NCBI GenBank assembly: GCA_030248065.1
Contig: JASAMV010006598.1
Coordinates: 1-64,000, forward strand
Length of the DNA: 64,000 nt
DNA from: Rhynchonema sp. JSB1_4
Lineage: Eukaryota; Nematoda; Chromadorea; Monhysterida; Xyalidae
Direction: 5' to 3'
The position numbers were made by a program, and so were the translations under genes. Each line of letters starts with the position of its first letter. The first letter of the stretch is position 1. Of this stretch, positions 58,081 through 64,000 are shown piece by piece. The notes under the pieces were generated by a model. It searched no databases. It was not told the origin of the DNA and saw nothing but the letters and a program-made list of their open reading frames with translations.

Positions 58081-61000
58081 GGTCACAGATGCCGAACTAA
58101 TACTCACGTGAGTTCAGCGGCGTAAATTTATTAGCTGATATGGATACCCGTTACTTCCCATCATCACTCGTGTAAAAACCGATTACACTGCAGAATTTCA
58201 TTCGCGTTAAATTCTCTTTCCCGCCGCCTTTAAAATTGTGACAGTGGTGTGTGCGCCAGAACTAAGAAAATGTTATCACACAAAGAAACACCATAATCAG
58301 CATGCGATAACTTTCATCCGCGACGGGAGGAAGCGTAATTCATGTTTCCATTTCTAATTCACAAAATCCTAAAATCTTGGCAAATAGTCAATCACTTCAC
58401 CACGTATGTGTTATCATCATATCACCAAGTCTGGCGCAGAAAGAAACTACCCGAACATTGACCTGTTGCCCTTCTGCGCGTGTGAGCATGCGTAAATGTG
58501 CAAGATATGCGCTCAGTACCTGCTTTGTTCGTATCTTGTTTGACGTACACATGTGTGTAACAACTGCGGAACACAGGAAAGTACTGATTTGTATTTTGCT
58601 CGTAAACTGCACATTTGGGATGGGTTACTGTTTGCCTTTGTGATAAGCTGTGTAAACCGTTTCTTTGGTTTTGTTCGCCGTCTTTTACCAAAAGGCAGCA
58701 TGTTTGGTGGTGCGAAATACGGTTCGTTCATTGGTGACCTCTGTTTCTTTCTGTTTTGTGATATTGATAACAATAATTGTTTCTTCTGGAAGGTTCGCAT
58801 AGATGACGTGGCACCTGGTAGTACGGTACGATTTTTGTCTTGGTGGGAACGTGGGTGCAAATTTTAAATAGTTTGGAACACAAAAGTTTATTGATTCTTC
58901 AACTTTGTTCCGATTCTCGAGTCTTAAAACTAACACGATCCGTGCTTTTAAATTTTTTTGATGTCGTGCCAAAAGTCTGTGCGTAACACACAGTCTAGAA
59001 AGTTTATTAGTTTTCGAATGCATTCATCAACGTAAAATTATTTTATGTTCCCACTTTTTTGTATCTTTTTCCACCTGCTAACATGACATCAGAACGCTCT
59101 GACACTGGCACAGCTGTGCTTGCCCAAATTCCAATGTCTCATTTTTAATTTCTATTGCTTCCCGTTGGTAAAAAAATATTTGTTGAGCTGCCTTTTTTAT
59201 GGTGTGCCCACTAGACAGACGTAACTTCGTGCGACCGATTTTTTTGTTTCAACGGCAGTTGTGATGAAACAAGATAACTAACCACACGCTGTGGTTTTAT
59301 GTTCCATATTTGTGTGTGCCACTCAATGTCATTATAAAAAAATGTTGGTTAACATAGCACAGCCCACCACTCGCGAACTGTGTTTTGTTTTGCGGGTTAT
59401 GTTTCAAATGAGTTCCCCGATAGGGTTTGCCTCGTTTGCACTGTTTTTAGTAGACCTGCCTGGAAAAGTTCCACGTGGTAGGTCATAAATAACACCCTTC
59501 AACACAAACCGAAACTGACAGGTATTTAGAGAGCTTTTATTATTTGTTGCCGCCGCCGCTATAGAGCACAGCTGTTCGAAACCTGAAAAACGCACTAAAG
59601 CGACGGTTTACATGTGCCTTCCCTCCTAAACACATAGGATAGGGTACATTGCTGTTTTGGCATGTTACCGTATCAACCAACCAGTTTTGCGTGGTACACG
59701 TGTACTTTTACGCAGACTCAGCTTGTATAACATGCGGATATAGACGTTTTGCGTGTTTATGTTTAGGTTGGTACCTCTATACTGCCAATGTCACACGTGG
59801 TTTTGAGGCTGCCCAAAAAATCAGCGGGTGCAGACAAGTTTGCAATTAGTCTCAGCACTCTGAACGAAGTCATTGCTTGTCTTGTGTGTCTGCTGCAACT
59901 TGCACCCCTATACCCACTCAAGCCCACCTACACTTGGGTTGGCAGCAGCGCAAAAACTGTGCCAAGACATGTACACTTCACGCTTTTGTGTAGTTTTATG
60001 TTTTTATTTCCTGATACAATGTACACGTGGTGCATACCTACGTCGCCGCGGTTATTTTTAGATGCAATACGCATAACGCACGGTTGGCCTGCATGTGTGT
60101 TGCCATTCGTGCACGTGTTCCATACATTAAATCCATCATCAGAGTTTCTCTTGTGTTTGGATTTGGTGTTCTTTTCATGGAAATATCTGCATATTGAGCT
60201 CATGCAAACTGAGAGCAGATGCATATGTAAAGTGTTACGTCTCCAGTCCATGCCACACGCGTGGGATGTGTGGCGGTGTAGCACAGGCGGAGGAACACTT
60301 TGTCTCTAAAGAACATCCTTCTTTCCTTTCACACAGTTTGCTTTTACGGCGGAGCGGAGCTTATTGTTATCTTTGAATCTGTCGCTTAACAAAGCGGCTC
60401 AATGTAGAGTGGTTTGTTCGGGCTGTGGTTGGCTTGTCTTTCTTTGTGTGTGCAGAAAAAACACTATTCGATCAAACAGTTTCTTTGCCGGGCCCGACCG
60501 GACTTTGTTTGCGTTGGTTGGCATCGCACGTGTGTTGCAAAATACAACAAAACACATTATTATTCCATCTTGCACACGCGTGTGGCTGGCTGGATGCCAC
60601 GTCAGCATTTGTGCAGTTGAATGAACGATAATCGGTGTAATATTGCGTGTATTATGATGACTAGATGACTCTTGTGATGTACACATCACACTGTTCCGGG
60701 TTGCACTGCATCTTGTTCACATGTCTTTGGAATTGTATTACTCATGTTTTATTGTGGAGTTTGGGTTGTCACCACTTACCAGGTGTTTTTAGATGTGTAT
60801 AAACTTTGATTGAAGTTGTTTTGTTACATCACTTCACCCATATGGTATGACTAATAACACAATGTACCACTGCCGTCACAGTTCTGCTGAAAGTTTACAG
60901 TTTCCCGCGCACCTTTGTTGTTTCACTGCTAAAACTAAAACCAACAGTAAGATTGCCTTGTCTTTTTTTGATAAGGCCAGGTCGTCGAAGTCATATAAAG

Positions 61001-61649
61001 TTTGATTTGCTCCAGAGTCTGTTCACTCAATCATTCACCTATGCCAGTCTGTGACACCAGTTTCTGTGCTGCCAAAGATCTTTGGCGCGCGTTCTATTGT
61101 GAAAAACGCCACGCGCAAAGTTCAACAATGTGTTTCGAAGCCCGCCACGTGCTCATCTCTTGTCTGGCAAACGTCCTTCGTGGAGTTTAGCACTTTTGAA
61201 TAACCCTCGAGTTTCCAAGATGTTTTCCAATAGTTTCGTTCTACTACACTACCGGATTTTGCGTAAGCTTAGGTGGTGTATAACTGTGTTCAACCTCACT
61301 GTGCCTCGGTTTTTATGGCGCCAGATTTTTTCTGCTCCGCAAAGGTGGCCCGCGTTTTTTAGGTTATCCATCTACCTTCAGTTTGCGTCGAAAAATGTTT
61401 GCTGATATATTACTGCGGTTTGCAGAAGAAAACTAAACTTCCTTGTGAAGCCAAGCCAAGCTGATCTGCTGTGGCATTTGGTACCCAGAATTTACAACAT
61501 CCGGTCGGAGCCAACTTCAAATGTGTCTGGCGGAACCAGATGGCTATGCGGCAAAGAAACATAATTCCAATTCTAATATTGTGCATAAGCAGCTGCAGTA
61601 TTTTATCGAAATGAACTTGGGCATCAGTTTATCAACAATTGTACTGTAC

Positions 61650-64000
61650 ATGGCGTGTGCAGTGTTGATCGCGTGCACTGTGCTCGTACCAGCTGTGCTT
61701 GCGTCTTTGTGAGTTTTTGAGGTTTTGGCTGATGTTGTTGATTCGTTTGGCATGGTGCGTGATGGATTTTGTGGAATGAATGCTCTCGAGTAAAGTTGAC
61801 TAGTGGCCCTGGACACAGCACAGACAAGTCACAGCTTAATTGAAAATTGTTCGGGGCTATCGCAAAATTGATGGAACGTCTCTGCCAATCGAAGTTCTTC
61901 ACCACATTCTGCTTCCAATGCTGAAGTCGGTCTCTTTGCACATTGAAATATACCATGAAGACGGCCCTTTAAAATAGGTAGACCCACACGAGTAAAAAGG
62001 TGTATTAATTTGCAACCTTTCCCAGCCACACCACTTCCGACGGTGCCCGAGTGGACCTCGACGCAGCGCACCAACAACACGAGTCTCCTCTGGTGCGTAT
62101 GCTGCAAGCTCGGGCTGCCACATGTCCCCTTGATGGATCAGGGGTCGAACCATCGTCCCATTTGTTGCCCCCATCCCCGGCGGTGGGCTTGTCAGATGAC
62201 AATGAAACGTCAGTGGACGTTGACGAAGACCCGAGTGCTGACTCGCTGGCGCCGTTCGACGAGTGGACGTTGGAACAGATGAAGAAACAGGTTGGAGTTT
62301 GCGTTTTCTGGTGCATTTTTTTGAGTTGGCAAGTTGTGGTGATTTTGATGTTTCAACTACTACCCCTTCGTTGTTACATCATCGATACGTTGTATTCCGT
62401 CATTCCGATGAACCGAATATTCGCTGTATAGTTGTGTCAATGTCAACTCAACTGTTGTTCCTTGGATTAAGAGTTTGGCTTTCAAGAGATCAGCATGTTA
62501 CCGCCACTCTAGATCGGTAACGTCAGGCAATCGCAGCCAAACCTTTCCTCATTCCAGATCTCTCCCCCCGTCCACCCTTCATCGACGAAACAGACAGGTG
62601 GTGGTGCACCGGACTCATCAGACACGAACGGCCAAGCGGCCAAATTGCCCGTTTCGCCAACCGCAGATGCGAATCGTGCATCCCTGCCAGCACCACCCAT
62701 TCAAGCTGCACCGCCACAACGCAATTATGCGGCCAAGGAGTGTGGTTCGAAAGTGCTCACTTCGCATGAAGAGGCCGAGAATAGGGCGGCCATCTTGAAA
62801 GGTTCAGTTTGAAATTGGAATTGTTGCTTTGAATACTTCACGCAGTTAGTGTGGGCCGGGTGTTAGACATAATAGATACTAGTCCAGCTCGGTGTATAGA
62901 TAGCTGGCCGGGTATGATGATTTGGGGTATGGGACCAGAAGAGGCCAAAAGTGCGGGTATAAAAATAGGTGAAAATCATAATAGGCCTTCAAAGGCAATT
63001 TTTTCCGCATACTGGTGAAAAAATACGAGATAGTTTGACCATTTTGGACCAAAAATGACCACAAGTGGCTCAATTTTGTCAGACTACCGTCACGCACGTT
63101 TGATGACGGGCCACTACAGCAAACGCTCACTTTTCTTTATCGCCGCATTTATACAAATCATCGATCTATTCTTGTTGCAGAAAAAGAGCGCGACGAGTAC
63201 ATGCGTACGATCTGTCGCACCGAACGTGGTCAATTTCTGATCATCGAACTCTGCGAAACCATCCAGCCGCATCGAATTGAGATCGCAAACTTTGAACTAT
63301 TTTCGTCGAGTCCCCGTTTGGTGAAAGTGAGCGGCAGTGATCGTTATCCGACGTCGGACTGGCAACCGATCATGAATATTACGACGGAGGATACCAGACA
63401 GATTCAGTCCTTTGAGGTCACCAATCAGTTGTACGCCAAGTTTATAAAGGTTGGACGTATGTTTTGACTGGTTGTTTTTTCGGGTATGCCCTGAAAAAGT
63501 TCTGATGTGGTGTTCGGCAGTGGAAGCTTGTGTGGGTGCAACAGACCTTTTTGAGAAGCAGATTACTTCGTTATAGCTTGCTCAAAGCTGTTATACTTCC
63601 CCACCCTCTTCATCGTGGTGAAATATCCGTGGCATATTAATGAGTATTCTTTTTGTCCCTATCATCTACTTCATTTGTATCATAAATGCAGTGAATGAAA
63701 TGTCTAAACATAAAAAGATAGATTGTTCCTTTCCCAGATTGAAAATGAACCGAAAACATTCAAAATACATCATGTCGTTGCCCTTTCAGCTCGATCTGCT
63801 GGAGTACTACGGACACGAGCACTACTGTACACTCAGTTTACTGCGAGTGTTTGGCATTTCCATTGGTGATGCGGTTGAGTACGAAGCTGAAGCAGCGATG
63901 ATACAACAACAACACCACGAACAACAACAACAACACGTGCAACAACAGCAACAACAGTTCATTCTCGTTGAAGGTCCGTGACGATTTATTTGTCTTGTTT
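61650..64000 (+). CDS. SUCO: SUCO-like SUN-domain ER membrane protein, 5' part
   Basis: Exons seen: 61650-61708, 62026-62290, 62558-62801, 63181-63449, 63790-63973, all in phase; the gene continues past the window. A signal peptide (MACAVLIACTVLVPAVLA) is followed by an acidic low-complexity stretch, the FDEWTLEQMKK motif typical of the SUCO/SLP1 family just before the SUN domain, then the SUN domain: NYAAKECGSKVL, LIIELCETIQPHRIEIANFE, FSSSPR, DRYPTSDW, YAKFIK and HEHYCTLSLLRVFG. A poly-Gln tract follows. Family members sit in the rough ER and promote secretion or folding (osteopotentia in mouse). The coiled coil and transmembrane region must lie downstream, outside the window. Confidence 0.93.
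63903..63960 (+). repeat. CAA/CAG tract encoding poly-Gln
   Basis: The imperfect triplet run encodes 15 Gln among His, Glu and Val residues, in frame at the end of SUCO exon 5, just after the SUN domain. Confidence 0.85.

Larger units (their letters stand above)
56053..61649. other. Mostly non-coding interval
   Basis: Apart from the weak gene candidate at 56780 and two palindromic elements (57627, 57850), I see no coding exons. 58100-61600 is T-rich on the plus strand with short chance frames. Confidence 0.45.

Overview
This is animal nuclear DNA. Every confident gene is split by GT-AG introns, and the proteins are metazoan: an extracellular kinase of the PKDCC/VLK type, a betaine-homocysteine methyltransferase relative, an astacin protease with two ShKT domains, a GLUT-type sugar transporter, two C-type-lectin-like proteins, proteasome subunit beta-1 and a SUCO-type SUN-domain protein. 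An interstitial run of the hexamer TTAGGC near 46.5 kb (the nematode telomere repeat), together with the astacin+ShKT architecture, points to a nematode or another ecdysozoan. That placement is inference. No tRNA, rRNA or CRISPR array was found.

Layout: 4.4-9.8 kb PKDCC-like kinase (+, 7 exons); 11.6-14.5 kb BHMT-like gene (+) behind a CCAAT/CRE/TATA promoter; 15.8-19.9 kb astacin (+, 8 exons); 20.3-25.0 kb sugar transporter (-, 12 exons); 25-36 kb gene-poor and rich in palindromic MITE-like elements; 36.3-40.2 kb a tandem pair of threonine-rich mucin-like membrane proteins; 42.3-45.8 kb two C-type-lectin-like genes (-); 46.2-53.6 kb a block of nested transposable elements; 53.7-56.1 kb PSMB1 (+); 56-61.6 kb mostly empty; 61.65 kb to the window end, the 5' part of a SUCO homologue (+). 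The exon chains given here were assembled by hand. In each closed gene the intron phases agree and the summed exon lengths are divisible by three; the BHMT first exon is the one weak point.

The most unusual part is the transposon block. At least eight non-autonomous elements begin CAG and end CTG (or near variants) and are flanked by exact 8-bp target-site duplications, the hAT signature. Each family carries its own short motif repeated inside it (GGGCC, GGTATT, GATAGATAGAT, GGATACC and others). They are nested up to three deep. Some sit in two diverged copies of one larger repeat, so each copy supplies the empty site for an insertion in the other. Two more interrupt a non-LTR retrotransposon fragment whose reading frame closes when they are removed. 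No transposase gene is visible.

The genes do not form a functional unit. Several act in or through the secretory pathway (kinase, astacin, lectins, mucin-like proteins, SUCO), but that is likely chance neighbourhood.
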